DNA of 53,583 nt from CBFHSF01 sp965661055 (GTDB lineage: Bacteria; Bacteroidota; Bacteroidia; Flavobacteriales; Schleiferiaceae). Position numbers and translations under genes: made by a program. The stretch lies in assembly GCA_965661055.1 (NCBI GenBank), contig CBFICS010000016.1, positions 1 through 53,583 of the forward strand, given 5' to 3'. Shown in pieces: positions 7,749-18,400 of this stretch; the first letter of the stretch is position 1; each line of letters starts with the position of its first letter. The notes below the pieces were generated by a model. It was not told the origin of the DNA. It searched no databases and worked only from the letters and a program-made list of their open reading frames with translations.

Positions 7749-9096
7749 ATCGCAGTCCGTTTACATTTGCCAAAGCTGTGGCTCTCAACACGGAAAGTGG
7801 ATGGGCCAATGCAATAAATGTGGTGAATGGAATACCATTATTGAAGAAATTGTTCAAAAAAAAGCACCTCGCGATACCTGGAAGGCGCCGGTTAGAGACA
7901 CCTCTAAACCCGTACTACTTGAAGAGGTGAGCTTTAAAGAAGAAGAAAGGTTAATCACTCATGACGGGGAACTTGACAGAGTACTTGGCGGTGGACTTGT
8001 CCCAGGGTCTTTGGTATTACTGGGTGGAGAACCCGGAATCGGCAAGTCAACCTTAATGCTTCAGCTTTCTCAGAGAATAAAAAACAAGGTTCTCTATGTA
8101 TCTGGCGAAGAAAGCGATAAGCAAATTAAAATGAGAGCCGACAGGCTTTCTGATAAAAATCCGCAAAACTACGTTTTAACAGAAACCCATACCCAAAAGA
8201 TTTTCAAGCACATCAATGAGTTAACTCCAGAAGTAGTTATCATTGACTCTATTCAAACCTTGCACACCGATTCCATAGAGGCCATGCCAGGTTCTATAAG
8301 TCAAATTAGAGAATGTGCTGCAGAGCTCTTGACCTTTGCAAAAAGAACATCAACCCCGGTGATCTTAATTGGTCACATCAATAAAGACGGTCAATTAGCG
8401 GGACCTAAAGTCTTAGAGCACATGGTAGATGTAGTTTTGCAATTTGAAGGAGACCAGCATCATATTTACAGGCTTTTAAGAGCCCATAAAAACCGTTTTG
8501 GCTCTACAGCAGAATTGGGTATTTACGAAATGAACTCCAAGGGATTGCGTGAAGTGTTAAACCCATCTGAGATTCTACTTTCAAAAAAAGACGAGGCATT
8601 AAGCGGTATTTCTGTAGCAGCCATGTTAGAAGGTATGCGTCCAATGCTGATTGAAATTCAGGCCTTGGTGAGCACGGCAGTTTACGGTACACCACAAAGG
8701 TCATGTACTGGTTTTGACGCCAGAAGGTTAAATATGTTACTGGCGGTTCTAGAAAAAAGGTGCGGATTTAGACTCGGGTCTAAAGACGTGTTTTTAAATA
8801 TTACAGGTGGAATTAAAGTCGATGATCCGGCGATAGATTTAGCGGTAGTATCGGCTATTTTATCTTCAAATGAAGACATCACCGTAAACGACAAGGCCTG
8901 TTTTGCAGGAGAAGTAGGTTTGGCTGGAGAAATTAGAGCTGTAAACCGTATAGAACAAAGAATTCTAGAGGCAGAGAAACTTGGATTTGAAGAAATCTAC
9001 ATCTCTAAATACAACAAAATAACACCCGGACGGTACGCCATCCAGGTGCATTTAGTAGGAAAAATTGAAGACCTCGTTTCAGAGGTCTTTGGTTAA
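7741..9096 (+). CDS. radA: DNA repair protein RadA
   Basis: RadA is a RecA-related ATPase that promotes branch migration during recombinational repair. The 451-aa protein begins with a C4 zinc finger (CQSCG...CNKCGEW, residues about 10-29). It has a Walker A GGEPGIGKST near residue 97, a Walker B-like VVIIDSIQT, and the diagnostic KNRFG motif (HKNRFGSTAELG). A Lon-protease-like C-terminal domain lacking the protease catalytic residues ends the protein. It closes the panC-panD-rfaE2 operon with an 8-bp overlap, and its stop codon directly abuts the stop of the convergent OmpA-like gene, leaving no room for a conventional terminator. Confidence 0.97.
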   Translation: MAKSQSVYICQSCGSQHGKWMGQCNKCGEWNTIIEEIVQKKAPRDTWKAPVRDTSKPVLLEEVSFKEEERLITHDGELDRVLGGGLVPGSLVLLGGEPGIGKSTLMLQLSQRIKNKVLYVSGEESDKQIKMRADRLSDKNPQNYVLTETHTQKIFKHINELTPEVVIIDSIQTLHTDSIEAMPGSISQIRECAAELLTFAKRTSTPVILIGHINKDGQLAGPKVLEHMVDVVLQFEGDQHHIYRLLRAHKNRFGSTAELGIYEMNSKGLREVLNPSEILLSKKDEALSGISVAAMLEGMRPMLIEIQALVSTAVYGTPQRSCTGFDARRLNMLLAVLEKRCGFRLGSKDVFLNITGGIKVDDPAIDLAVVSAILSSNEDITVNDKACFAGEVGLAGEIRAVNRIEQRILEAEKLGFEEIYISKYNKITPGRYAIQVHLVGKIEDLVSEVFG

Positions 9097-10083
9097 TTAT
9101 TTTATCGACTCAATCAAATCGGCTAACTCAGTAAGGTCTGGAGTCAAAATGATTTCAGTCCTTCTGTTTGTAGCTTTTCCTTCTGAGGTTTCATTCGAAG
9201 CCAACGGAACAAACTCTCCACGGCCCGCCGCAGTTATTCTCTTAGCGTCAATTCCAGAATTGCTGGTAATGATTTTTACAACACTAGTCGCCCTCATTAC
9301 TGAAAGGTCCCAGTTGTCACTTACTTGTCCTCTACCCCGGTAAGCGTCATCATCGGTATGGCCTTCTACTAAAATTCTAATATCAGGATTGTCTGCCAAT
9401 ACGGCGGCTAACTTTTCGAGTGCCAATTTTCCTTTAGGAGCTACATCCCAACTACCCGAAGCAAAGAGTAGACTGTTTTCCATAGAAACATAAACCTGAC
9501 CGTTCTTCATTTCTACAGTCAAACCGTTTCCTTGAAAACCAAGAAGCGCGTCAGAAACCTTGCTTCTTACATACTCGACCACTGAGTCTTTTCTTTGAAT
9601 AATTCCCTCTAATTCGTTTACGCGTTTTTCTCTCGCCGCAAGCTTAGAAGAAATATCAGATAATCTTTCTTGTTCAAGTCTCAAAGAATCTTCCTTGCCC
9701 TGTAATTTAGTTTGTAGACTCTCCATTTGCGCCAACAAAGCCTTGTTCTCTCTTGCGTTATTCGCTAACAGGGTGTTGTTGTTCTTCAGCAAAAACTCAT
9801 AGCTTTTGTTTAGGTCATCATAATTTTTTCTCGCCATTCGCAAATCATTTCCCAATTGGGCCGTGTCTGCAGATAGCTGCTCAACCTTCTTTGATGCCTT
9901 GTCAAACTTAGAAGTCAATTCCGTATTAGACTCTTCCATCTCACGATTCTGATTTCTCAATGCATTTACTTCATCCTGACATGCTTTGTACTTGGCTTGA
10001 AGATCTTTGTGAACCTTTGAAGTCACACAAGATGATAAAGCTAAAGCTCCCAACAAGGGCAGTAGATACAATTTGTATTTCAT
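9097..10083 (-). CDS. OmpA-family peptidoglycan-binding lipoprotein with coiled coil
   Basis: Outer-membrane-anchored lipoprotein of 328 aa. The signal peptide MKYKLYLLPLLGALALSSC ends in lipobox Cys19. A long coiled-coil follows (residues about 25-160, rich in Q/N/E/L, e.g. KASKKVEQLSADTAQLGNDL). A C-terminal OmpA/MotB domain binds peptidoglycan (LLFASGSWDVAPKG, VEGHTDDD, TNRRTEIILTP). I chose the ATG at 10083 rather than a codon 12 residues upstream because it gives a clean signal peptide. It is convergent with radA at the 3' side and divergent from the large outer-membrane protein gene. The architecture suggests tethering the outer membrane to the wall. Confidence 0.88.
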   Translation of the reverse strand: MKYKLYLLPLLGALALSSCVTSKVHKDLQAKYKACQDEVNALRNQNREMEESNTELTSKFDKASKKVEQLSADTAQLGNDLRMARKNYDDLNKSYEFLLKNNNTLLANNARENKALLAQMESLQTKLQGKEDSLRLEQERLSDISSKLAAREKRVNELEGIIQRKDSVVEYVRSKVSDALLGFQGNGLTVEMKNGQVYVSMENSLLFASGSWDVAPKGKLALEKLAAVLADNPDIRILVEGHTDDDAYRGRGQVSDNWDLSVMRATSVVKIITSNSGIDAKRITAAGRGEFVPLASNETSEGKATNRRTEIILTPDLTELADLIESIK

Positions 10084-10286
10084 AACTCTTATTTTTTGTA
10101 TTAAAACCAACAATAACAATAATCACTTAGGGTTGTTAACTATTATGATACGATTGGTTATCCGTTTTATTATTTTCGAATGCGATAACTCATCAAAATT
10201 AATTTTATCAAATCACCTGTATTGGGTTTTTAAAAAAAGTTAATCACTTTGAATTGTTGATACCTTAGCAAGCTTGTAAACACTCT

Positions 10287-13200
10287 TTGAAAAAACGTCA
10301 AGCACATACCAAGTGGCCTTTTGGCCTCCTCTTTTTTGTCTTTTGCCTATCAACATGGGCATCAGCGCAAAAAGCTACTTGGGTTGATACTGTGTCTTTT
10401 TCAGAAAACACCATTATTCCCTCGTCACTTCTCATCCTTTCGGGGAATGACACCTTGGGTTACTCTGAATATTCTCTATTGTTAGGCACCGGAAAAATTG
10501 CCTTTAGAGAAAGGTACGATAGTAGCTACTCGGTTTCTTTTAGAACACTTTCGTGGAATTTATCTGAAAAAAACTCAAATTTATCACAAGACCTTATTCA
10601 AGAAAAAATTCAATCTAATGACCCTTTTCAGGGGAGGAATCTAGCTCCTGTAGAAAACAGCATCAACGAACCTTTTTCTGGCTTGACGAGAAGCGGAAGT
10701 ATTTCGAGGAGCTTGTCTATTGGCAACAACCAAGACGCGGTATTGCAAAGCCAACTAAACCTGCAATTGTCTGGAGAAATTGGCAAGAACACCTTCTTAA
10801 GAGCCAGTATTTCTGACCAGAACCTACCCGTTCAACCCGAAGGGACCACACAATCTCTAAGAGAGTTTGACCGTGTTTTTATTGAACTTGAAAATCCCGA
10901 TTTCGGAAAAATACTTGCAGGTGATTTTGTATTGAACAATAGAAAAAGTAATTACTTGTCTTTTGACAAAAAGCTTTCGGGGGCATTAATTGAAGCCCCC
11001 TTTGCCATGGGAAATGGGGATACTTTAACCGTAAAAGGAGTGGGTGCTCTTGCCAGAGGACAATTTGCAAGAAATACTTTTAGAGGGCAAGAAGGAAATC
11101 AAGGACCATATCGACTAAGAGGAAATCAAAGTGAATTATACATCATTATTCTTTCCGGATCAGAACGCGTTTACATTGACGGGGTGCTCATGACCCGAGG
11201 GCAAGATAGAGACTACATCATTGATTACAACACAGGAGAATTAACCTTTACTCCTCTACGTCCCATTACAAAAGACCGAAGAATTGTTGTAGAGTTTCAA
11301 TACACAGAACAAAATTTTGTGAGGACGTTTGGGTATGCAGAGGTAGATTACAAAACAAAAAGCACCAAAAACAACATTCAATTTTATTCTGAGCAAGACA
11401 ACAAAAACCAACCCTTGGCAGGTGAATTAAGTGACTTTGAAAAGCGCATACTGTCTAATGCTGGCGACGATCCATTAAATGCAGTGGCTCCCGGATGGAG
11501 TCCTGCCAACTACGAACCCGGAAGACTGTTGTATGAAATTGTTGATTCATTGGGCTTTGATACCGTTTTTGTCTTAGCCCCTCCTACCTCTAACGCTCAA
11601 TTGTTTAACGTTCAGTTTGCGTTTGTCGGGGCCAATAAAGGAGATTATGTAATTGATCCTGCCAATGCCAACGGTAGGGTCTTTAAGTGGACACCTCCCA
11701 TAGCGGGCGTGCCTCAGGGTAATTATGTTCCCCTAAAAATTCTACCCAGACCCAGCCTAAAACAAATTATTGCCCTGGAAGGGGAAGCCAATTTAAATGA
11801 AAATAACAAAATTTTCTACCACGGAGGATTTTCTAGAAATGATCCCAACACCTTTTCTGAAATTGATAATGAAAATCATACAGGCCTTGCGGGGAAGTTG
11901 GGTTATCAATATGGAAACAGCCAGAAGGGATGGTATTCTGGAATTACCTTAGAGCACGTTGATTCTTCCTTTTCTACCGTTGAGCGATTTAGGGAAGTAG
12001 AGTTTTCTAGAAACTGGAACCTTCCCTTTCAAGCAGCAGGGCGGCAACAAGCCATGGAAGGTCGAGTAGGCTATATAAAAGAAGCTAATCAACGCGGTGA
12101 ATATTCCTTTCAATGGTTAAACCTTGGAGACCAGTTTTCTGGGACAAAGCATAATTTACTGACACTCTGGAACAACCAACAATGGAAAATCAATTTTTCA
12201 GGTTCATATCTACAATCCCAGTACAATCTTGAAAAAACACAATTTGCAAGGCAAAAGTCCAGTTTAACTAGGTACTTACCCTATAACCTGTATGTTGGAT
12301 TTCAATCGGAAGCAGAGCGCAATAGCCGATCTACAGATACGGTAAGACTAACCCAAAGAAGTTATCAGTTTTTAGAGGGACATGGTTTTGTTGGTTTTGG
12401 AGACTCCACAAAAGCTTGGGTTGAGATATCTGCAGGATTGCGAAACGATGATACTGCAAGGTCTTCAGATTATGCACAACAAGCCTTTGCGAGATTTTAT
12501 AGACTTAAGTCAAAAATCAGAAATCCATTGTACGGTAACTGGGAGTTTACAGGGCAATACAGAGAGCTAGAAAACTACTACAATAGCGATAGAAGCCAAC
12601 AGACCACCACCGGACGAATTAACTTTAACCATCAGTTTTGGAAGAGAAGTATACAAGTAAACACCCTTTACCAAGTAGGTGTGGGTGCAGAACCTATACG
12701 GGAGTATAGATACATTCCGGTACCTGCCGGAACGGGGACGCACACTTGGAGAGATTACAACAACAATGGAATTCAAGAACTTGATGAATTTGAGATTGCG
12801 CAATTTCCAGATGAAGCCACATTTTTAAGGACTTATATACTTGGTAACGAATTGCTATCAACTAGTGACATTCAGTTTTCACAATTAATTAGATGGTCTC
12901 CAAAGCGACTAACTTCAAACCGATTATTAGGCCTTTTTAGTTTTCAAGGCCAGTACAGTAAAACCGAAAAAAGTCTATTTACAAGTTCTCAAAATGATTT
13001 AAATCCATTCCGCGAAATACGTGATTCAGCGTTGGTTACCACCGCAGAAAATATCCGCGGAAGCGTCTTTATTAATAGAGGTTCACCAAACTGGGGCGGC
13101 GAATACACCTATTTAAAAAACACGCAAATAAACAACCAGAGTTATGGTATTGAATCAGGAGATAATGTTGAACATCAATTGAGGAGTCGTTATCAATTTC

Positions 13201-13682
13201 TTTCTAGTTGGGAGATAAGACTTGATTACACCCTTGGCCAGAAGACAAATCAGGCGGTTCTTTTACCCAACCGAGACTATGTTGTCAACTCTCAGAGGTT
13301 TAATCCGCAATTGGTATATCAACCAGGACCTGAAATCAAAATCACCCTACAATCTACGCTAAAAAACAGTGACGAAAGAGTAACGTCTCATTCGTTAAAA
13401 GCCCAATCTGGAGGAATACTATTTAACTGGAATCGAGGAGGAAAATGGAACCTACAAGCCGGTACAGATTTAGTAAACAACCAATTTCAGGGCAATGCAA
13501 ATAGTCCAAGTGGGTACGCTTTACTTGAAGGACTTCAACCGGGCATAAATTACGTTTGGCAATCGCAGGTTCAAGTTTTACTGAGCTCATTCTTGCAACT
13601 CAACATTCAATATCAAGGAAGGAAAACGGAAACGAGTAATGTAGTTCACACAGGCACCATGCAAATTAAGGCCTTCTTTTAA
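10287..13682 (+). CDS. Large predicted outer-membrane beta-barrel protein, function unknown
   Basis: Secreted 1131-aa protein starting at TTG with a signal peptide (WPFGLLFFVFCLSTWASA, cleavage near residue 27). The N-terminal third contains repeated small beta-modules, e.g. VYIDGVLMTRGQDRDYIIDY followed by GELTFTPLRPI. The C-terminal two thirds consist of alternating aromatic/polar strands (FSYNL-, WNLQAGT-, LNIQYQGRK-type) and end in a terminal Phe, typical of an outer-membrane barrel. Near residues 823-834 there is an EF-hand-like calcium loop (DYNNNGIQELDEFE). I recognise it as a conserved Bacteroidota surface protein type but can name no function; it is not TonB-dependent by visible motifs. 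It is monocistronic, with a 168-bp divergent upstream spacer. Confidence 0.72.
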   Translation: MKKRQAHTKWPFGLLFFVFCLSTWASAQKATWVDTVSFSENTIIPSSLLILSGNDTLGYSEYSLLLGTGKIAFRERYDSSYSVSFRTLSWNLSEKNSNLSQDLIQEKIQSNDPFQGRNLAPVENSINEPFSGLTRSGSISRSLSIGNNQDAVLQSQLNLQLSGEIGKNTFLRASISDQNLPVQPEGTTQSLREFDRVFIELENPDFGKILAGDFVLNNRKSNYLSFDKKLSGALIEAPFAMGNGDTLTVKGVGALARGQFARNTFRGQEGNQGPYRLRGNQSELYIIILSGSERVYIDGVLMTRGQDRDYIIDYNTGELTFTPLRPITKDRRIVVEFQYTEQNFVRTFGYAEVDYKTKSTKNNIQFYSEQDNKNQPLAGELSDFEKRILSNAGDDPLNAVAPGWSPANYEPGRLLYEIVDSLGFDTVFVLAPPTSNAQLFNVQFAFVGANKGDYVIDPANANGRVFKWTPPIAGVPQGNYVPLKILPRPSLKQIIALEGEANLNENNKIFYHGGFSRNDPNTFSEIDNENHTGLAGKLGYQYGNSQKGWYSGITLEHVDSSFSTVERFREVEFSRNWNLPFQAAGRQQAMEGRVGYIKEANQRGEYSFQWLNLGDQFSGTKHNLLTLWNNQQWKINFSGSYLQSQYNLEKTQFARQKSSLTRYLPYNLYVGFQSEAERNSRSTDTVRLTQRSYQFLEGHGFVGFGDSTKAWVEISAGLRNDDTARSSDYAQQAFARFYRLKSKIRNPLYGNWEFTGQYRELENYYNSDRSQQTTTGRINFNHQFWKRSIQVNTLYQVGVGAEPIREYRYIPVPAGTGTHTWRDYNNNGIQELDEFEIAQFPDEATFLRTYILGNELLSTSDIQFSQLIRWSPKRLTSNRLLGLFSFQGQYSKTEKSLFTSSQNDLNPFREIRDSALVTTAENIRGSVFINRGSPNWGGEYTYLKNTQINNQSYGIESGDNVEHQLRSRYQFLSSWEIRLDYTLGQKTNQAVLLPNRDYVVNSQRFNPQLVYQPGPEIKITLQSTLKNSDERVTSHSLKAQSGGILFNWNRGGKWNLQAGTDLVNNQFQGNANSPSGYALLEGLQPGINYVWQSQVQVLLSSFLQLNIQYQGRKTETSNVVHTGTMQIKAFF

Positions 13683-13689
13683 ATAAAAA

Positions 13690-13709
13690 GGCCCGCTAAA
13701 AAGCGAGCC
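13690..13709 (-). terminator. Rho-independent terminator of the coiled-coil membrane protein gene
   Basis: Stem GGCCCGCT / AGCGAGCC with loop AAAA and one mismatch. Read on the minus strand it is followed by TTTTTATTT, so it terminates the gene ending at 13736. The plus strand lacks a T-run after the stem. Confidence 0.7.
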
Positions 13710-13735
13710 GTTAAAAAGTAACTTGACAGGAGGTA

Positions 13736-14641
13736 TTAGTCTAAAGCAACCTTAGCTTCTCCTATTTTATATCCCTCTGTATACAATTCAATTAAGTAAT
13801 CTCCTTTGGCGAATTCTGAATCTTTGTCGTAAGAAATACAAGATTCTAAAGGCTCTCCTTCATAATAAACAGAAAGTGAATTAGAGTAAAGTAGGTCTTG
13901 ACCATTAAACGAGAACGTTTTGGTTTGGGCAGCGTCTTTTTTACCTGATAAAATCGTTTTCTCAGGGGTAGTAATTCTCATATAAATTACTTTTTCTCCT
14001 TTTTCTGAGATTAGGTTTTTTCCAATGGTAAAACACGCTTTTAAACGATTCGTTCTGCTGGCTCTTGTAGTTTCACTTTCCTTACCAGAGCTTTTAACCT
14101 TTAATGCAAATCCTTCCATTTTTGTCAACTGCAATACAGCGCCAATGGCAACTTCTTTTTGAAGATCCATGTTCTGCCCTTCAAGATTGCTTGAACGTTC
14201 TTGTTCAGCCATTAAATCCATTTCTACGGCAGCCTTTTGCTCTGCTAATAAACGGTTAGCTTCTTCTAATGAATCCACTTGAGCCAATAGTTTTTTGTTC
14301 TTCAATTTATAAGAATACACTCGGCGTTTGTATTCTTTGATTTTTGATAAATCAGAGTCGCGCAACTCTTTTACAGAGTCTAGCATCGAGTGTAAATGTT
14401 TACGTTCGTTTTCAATAACAATATTTAAAGAGTCATTTGAAGATTTACTGTCGTTTAAATCTTCTTCTAAACTTTTTAAATCAAACTCAAGCTCTGCTTT
14501 AACTTGCTCAAGATCATCTATTTGAGCACCTTTTGTGTTCAAGAAAAATCCAAGTACTCCAATGGAAAGAATAAGAAGTGCGATAATCCAAATAAATTTA
14601 GAATTTCCTCCTTTTTTTTGTTCTGGTGATTGATCAGCCAT
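13736..14641 (-). CDS. Membrane-anchored coiled-coil protein, function unknown
   Basis: A 301-aa protein with a short cytoplasmic N-terminus (MADQSPEQKKGG), one membrane segment (residues about 15-34, FIWIIALLILSIGVLGFFL) and a long periplasmic coiled coil (about 38-155). A C-terminal beta-domain (about 165-300) contains TRASRTNRLKACFTIGKN and ITTPEKTIL. There is no lipobox and no peptidoglycan-binding motif. The fold resembles membrane-tethered coiled-coil proteins that are common in Bacteroidota and uncharacterised. It is divergent from comF with a 54-bp spacer, and has its own terminator. Confidence 0.75.
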   Translation of the reverse strand: MADQSPEQKKGGNSKFIWIIALLILSIGVLGFFLNTKGAQIDDLEQVKAELEFDLKSLEEDLNDSKSSNDSLNIVIENERKHLHSMLDSVKELRDSDLSKIKEYKRRVYSYKLKNKKLLAQVDSLEEANRLLAEQKAAVEMDLMAEQERSSNLEGQNMDLQKEVAIGAVLQLTKMEGFALKVKSSGKESETTRASRTNRLKACFTIGKNLISEKGEKVIYMRITTPEKTILSGKKDAAQTKTFSFNGQDLLYSNSLSVYYEGEPLESCISYDKDSEFAKGDYLIELYTEGYKIGEAKVALD

Positions 14642-14695
14642 AAAATGTAATTTTTAGTAAATGTAAGGGTTGATGTATATTCTAATTACTTCACA

Positions 14696-15385
14696 ATGTT
14701 ACAAAAAGTTATCCAACCGTTTATAGATGTAATTTATCCTCGAGAATGTGCGGGGTGTGGCACCCTTTTACTTCAAAAGGAAAAACATTTATGTATTTCT
14801 TGTTGGCACAATTTACCCACCAATGAAGAGCTTGAATTTACAAAAAATAGGTCTTACAAATTATTTGAAGGAAGGATTCCGTTGATCCAAGCAAACTCTT
14901 ATTTACTCTATAGAGATGGCGGTCTAGGCATGGAAATAATGAAGTCAATAAAATATGGCGGAAACAAAGGGTTAGCCCAGCACCTGGGAAAAGACTTTAT
15001 AAATAAATGGAAGAGTACCGCCAACTTTATTCCACCAGATGTTGTGGTTCCAGTACCCATATCAAAAAAGAAGAGGAGAAAACGAAAGTACAATCAGTCA
15101 GAAGAAATTGCCAAAGGGCTTTGCTGTGAATCTGGTTTAACAATGACCCCCCACCTTTGTGAAAGAATTAATCAATATAAAAGCCAGACCAAACTAGAGC
15201 GCATTCATCGTTTTGAAAATGTTAAAAGTGCTTTTAAGTGGAATGAAGAGGCCATTGGTAAATATTACCACATACTACTACTTGACGACACTTTAACTAC
15301 GGGTGCAACCCTAGAGGCCTTAGCACTTCCATTAATTACACGTGGAATCAACGTTTCCATTGCGACACTGGCATATGTAGAATAA
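14696..15385 (+). CDS. ComF family phosphoribosyltransferase-like protein
   Basis: A 229-aa ComF/GntX-type protein. The N-terminal zinc finger uses Cys18, Cys21, Cys33 and Cys36 (CAGC...CISC). A type I phosphoribosyltransferase domain follows, with the PRPP loop LLLDDTLTTGATL near residue 195 and the basic KKKRRKRKYNQ segment. ComF is needed for DNA uptake in naturally competent bacteria, but in Bacteroidota homologues the role is unproven. The ATG at 14696 gives the normal position of the zinc finger. It is alone between divergent and convergent neighbours, with a hairpin terminator 5 bp after its stop. Confidence 0.88.
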   Translation: MLQKVIQPFIDVIYPRECAGCGTLLLQKEKHLCISCWHNLPTNEELEFTKNRSYKLFEGRIPLIQANSYLLYRDGGLGMEIMKSIKYGGNKGLAQHLGKDFINKWKSTANFIPPDVVVPVPISKKKRRKRKYNQSEEIAKGLCCESGLTMTPHLCERINQYKSQTKLERIHRFENVKSAFKWNEEAIGKYYHILLLDDTLTTGATLEALALPLITRGINVSIATLAYVE

Positions 15386-15389
15386 AAAA

Positions 15390-15413
15390 GCGCCCTCAGT
15401 TTCCTGAAGGCGC
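15390..15413. terminator. Bidirectional terminator between comF and the T9SS protein gene
   Basis: Stem GCGCCCTCAG / CTGAAGGCGC with loop TTTC and one mismatch. It is preceded by AAAAAA, giving a T6 tail on the minus strand, and followed by AATTTAT on the plus strand. It serves the convergent genes ending at 15385 and 15438; the minus-strand tail is the stronger. Confidence 0.75.
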
Positions 15414-15437
15414 AATTTATACTATCTAAACAAAGGG

Positions 15438-18400
15438 TTATTGAAGAGTAATTCTTCTAATAACACGTCCTTCGTTTGATTCAATTTGAACTAAGTAAAC
15501 TCCTTTAGGCTTAGAACTTAGGTTGATATTGTGGTTAACTTCACCACTTACATTTCCTAGTTTTTGTTTGCTAATGGTTTGACCTAGTGCATTTACAATA
15601 GATATTGTTACATCATCTACACCGTTAACGGAAAAGTCGATGTTTACATTACCTAAAGTAGGATTCGGATAAATTGACAAGCTCTTACCAAATGAAGGCT
15701 CAACAATACCGATTCCGGTTACATTAACTGTAAAGGTTGAATCAGTAGATCCACAACCGTTAATTACAGATAAAGTAACTGTATAGTTTCCGTTTGCTGT
15801 GTAATCATATTGTACTGCACCTGAAGCAATAGCAGTGTCTCCAGTACCAAAGTCCCAATGAGCAATTCCACCCGATGCACTTGCATCGAAATCAAATGTG
15901 CTAGCTGTTCCTGATACGTTAGAATTACTCACTGTATAAGAAATGGTTGGTAGAGGACCTGTTGGCATGGTAATAGACTGAGCAGAAGACCAATTACTTG
16001 ATCCAGCAGTACAAGTATCCATTACATAGTAATCGTAATTAGCACCGCCAGTAAGTCCACTAACCACAAGTGGTTTAGTAGCACTTCCTTGAACCGTTCC
16101 AGAACCTGGAGTAAATCCAGTAGGACCGTACTCAATCATATGGTAAGCCACAGAAGAAGACGAGTTCCAGTTTACAATTAGCTCTGCACAAGTACTTGAA
16201 GTATCGGCAATTCCTGTTGGAACAGAACATCCAGTACAAGAAGCACTAAAAGTAGACAATACTGATCCGACACTACTTGATCCTGATCCAGCTGCATATG
16301 ATGAAACAACGTTTCCGTTTGGATCAAGGATAGAATACCCCATTTCTGAGAAATAGAAACCTGGATTGTTCACGGTAATATCTGTAGAGAATCCATCACA
16401 CAATGACACGTACACGGTATCGAATGAACCAGAAGAGAAGCTGGAGCCAACAATATCAACAGTAATACCGTTTTGCTTCACTTCAATTAGGCCACCGTTC
16501 CAACCATCACCAAATGAATCTGATAAAATAAACGTAAAGTCACATTTATTGGTTGCATCACAGATTTCAGTTGAGAAGTTGTGAGGAGCTGAATAAACAG
16601 ATGTATCACCAGGAGAACAAATTTCTCTTACATAAGCAGTGTAGCTTGTAGCAGCCGTCAATGTGCTTAGTGAAGTTGAAGCTGTTGCAGAAGTCACAAT
16701 CGTTCCTGAACCTACTGGGAAGCCAGCAGGACCATATTCAACTAAGAATGTACCTGAACCACCAGCCCAAGACAAATCGGCACCTGTAGTAGTAATGTTA
16801 GTTGAAGTTAAAGCAGCTGGCGCTGGACAAGTAACAAAGGCTGGATCTAATTCAACCGTTACATCATCTATATATAGGTTTGGACCCCAGTTAGAAATTC
16901 CTTTAAAGAAAATCTGAGCATCACTACCCACATAAGAAGCTGGTAATGCAAAGGTATCTTCCACAAAAGTTCCAGGAGATGTATTGGTTGCGCCATCGTT
17001 TGAAGCCAAGTTTGATCCCGCAAGATCCATTAAGGTATCCCAAGTTGCTGAACCAACTTCTCTTGACATAACAATAAATCTATCGTTATAGAAGGTACTC
17101 AAATTAGATGACCACTTAAATCTTAACCTAGCTTGACCACTAATAGTAATTGCAGGGGATTTAAATTCATAAACGCCTGTACTATTATTCCAAAAATCAG
17201 CTTTTGCATATCCAGATTCAGATTGCCACGCTGCAGTTCCATCATTTGACCAACATGGAAGTGGTCCTCCTGACCAAGTATTGAAATCTTCTTGGTAATT
17301 TAATGGGAATGGATTACAAAGAGTAGCAAATGTAAAGGGTCCAGTCCAAGTAGAAACATCACCTAACCCACAACTATCACGAACCCAGAATTCATAAACG
17401 GTTCCAGGAGTTAGCGAAGTAATGGTATGTGGATTGGAAGTAATGTTTGATTGAACGGTTCCTGTACCTGGAGTAGTACCTGCAGGTCCAATGATAATAT
17501 TCCAATCTCCACCGGTTGAAGTCCAACCAAATTCAGCTGTAGTTTGAGATACCGAGTTTAAAGTTACGCTCGTTGGCGCTGGACAACTAACATCTGTACA
17601 GAAGTTGTAAGGCCCAGCCCAAGATGAGTTTCCATTGGTGGCACAATCTGCCATTACGTAGAAGTCATAACAAGTAACTGGAATTAAACCGGTTGAAATG
17701 GTATAGTTTAAAGAAGTGGTTGAATCAATTCCGATTCCAGTACCCTGTCCAGGTAAAAATCCTACCGCACCCCATTCAACTATAAATTGACTTTGACTTG
17801 AACCAAAAATGTTCCAAGCAGCCGTTGCATTGTAACCATCAATTCCACTGAAGGTAATGTTAGTTGGATCTGGACATGATGGTACAGTACAATCAGCCAT
17901 AAAGTTACCTAAAATAGCACCCGCTGCAGGACCTGGCCATCCAGATGGAGCAACGGTTAACTTGGTGTTTCCAAACGGATCTATTACCGTAATTCCCATT
18001 TCATAAGAATAGAAGCCAGCATCAAACAATACCGCATCAGTAGACTGAAGAGTACACAAATCTATATAGGCTGTATCCCAATTTCCAGTTGTGAATCCGC
18101 TACCTACTGTAGCAAGAACAACACCGTTTTGTTCAAAAGAAACAAGTCCGCCATTCCAACCGTCTCCCCAGCTATCTTCTAAAATAACTGTATAAGTACA
18201 TTGGTCCGTTGGCAAACAAACATCAGTAGACACACAGAAAGGTCCATACCATGGAGAAACTATACCTCCACCACAATCATTCTGAATCCAGAAACTATAG
18301 TTAGTTCCGGTAGAAAGACCTGTAAAGTTATTAGAAGCTGATGTTAACCCTGTAACTGATGTTCCTGTTCCTTGGGCAGAACCACAAACGTTATACTCAA

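Noticed and set aside
9065..9343. A plus-strand frame of 92 aa across the radA/OmpA junction
   Set aside because: It is the antisense of the conserved OmpA peptidoglycan-binding domain; codon pattern and context support only the minus-strand gene.
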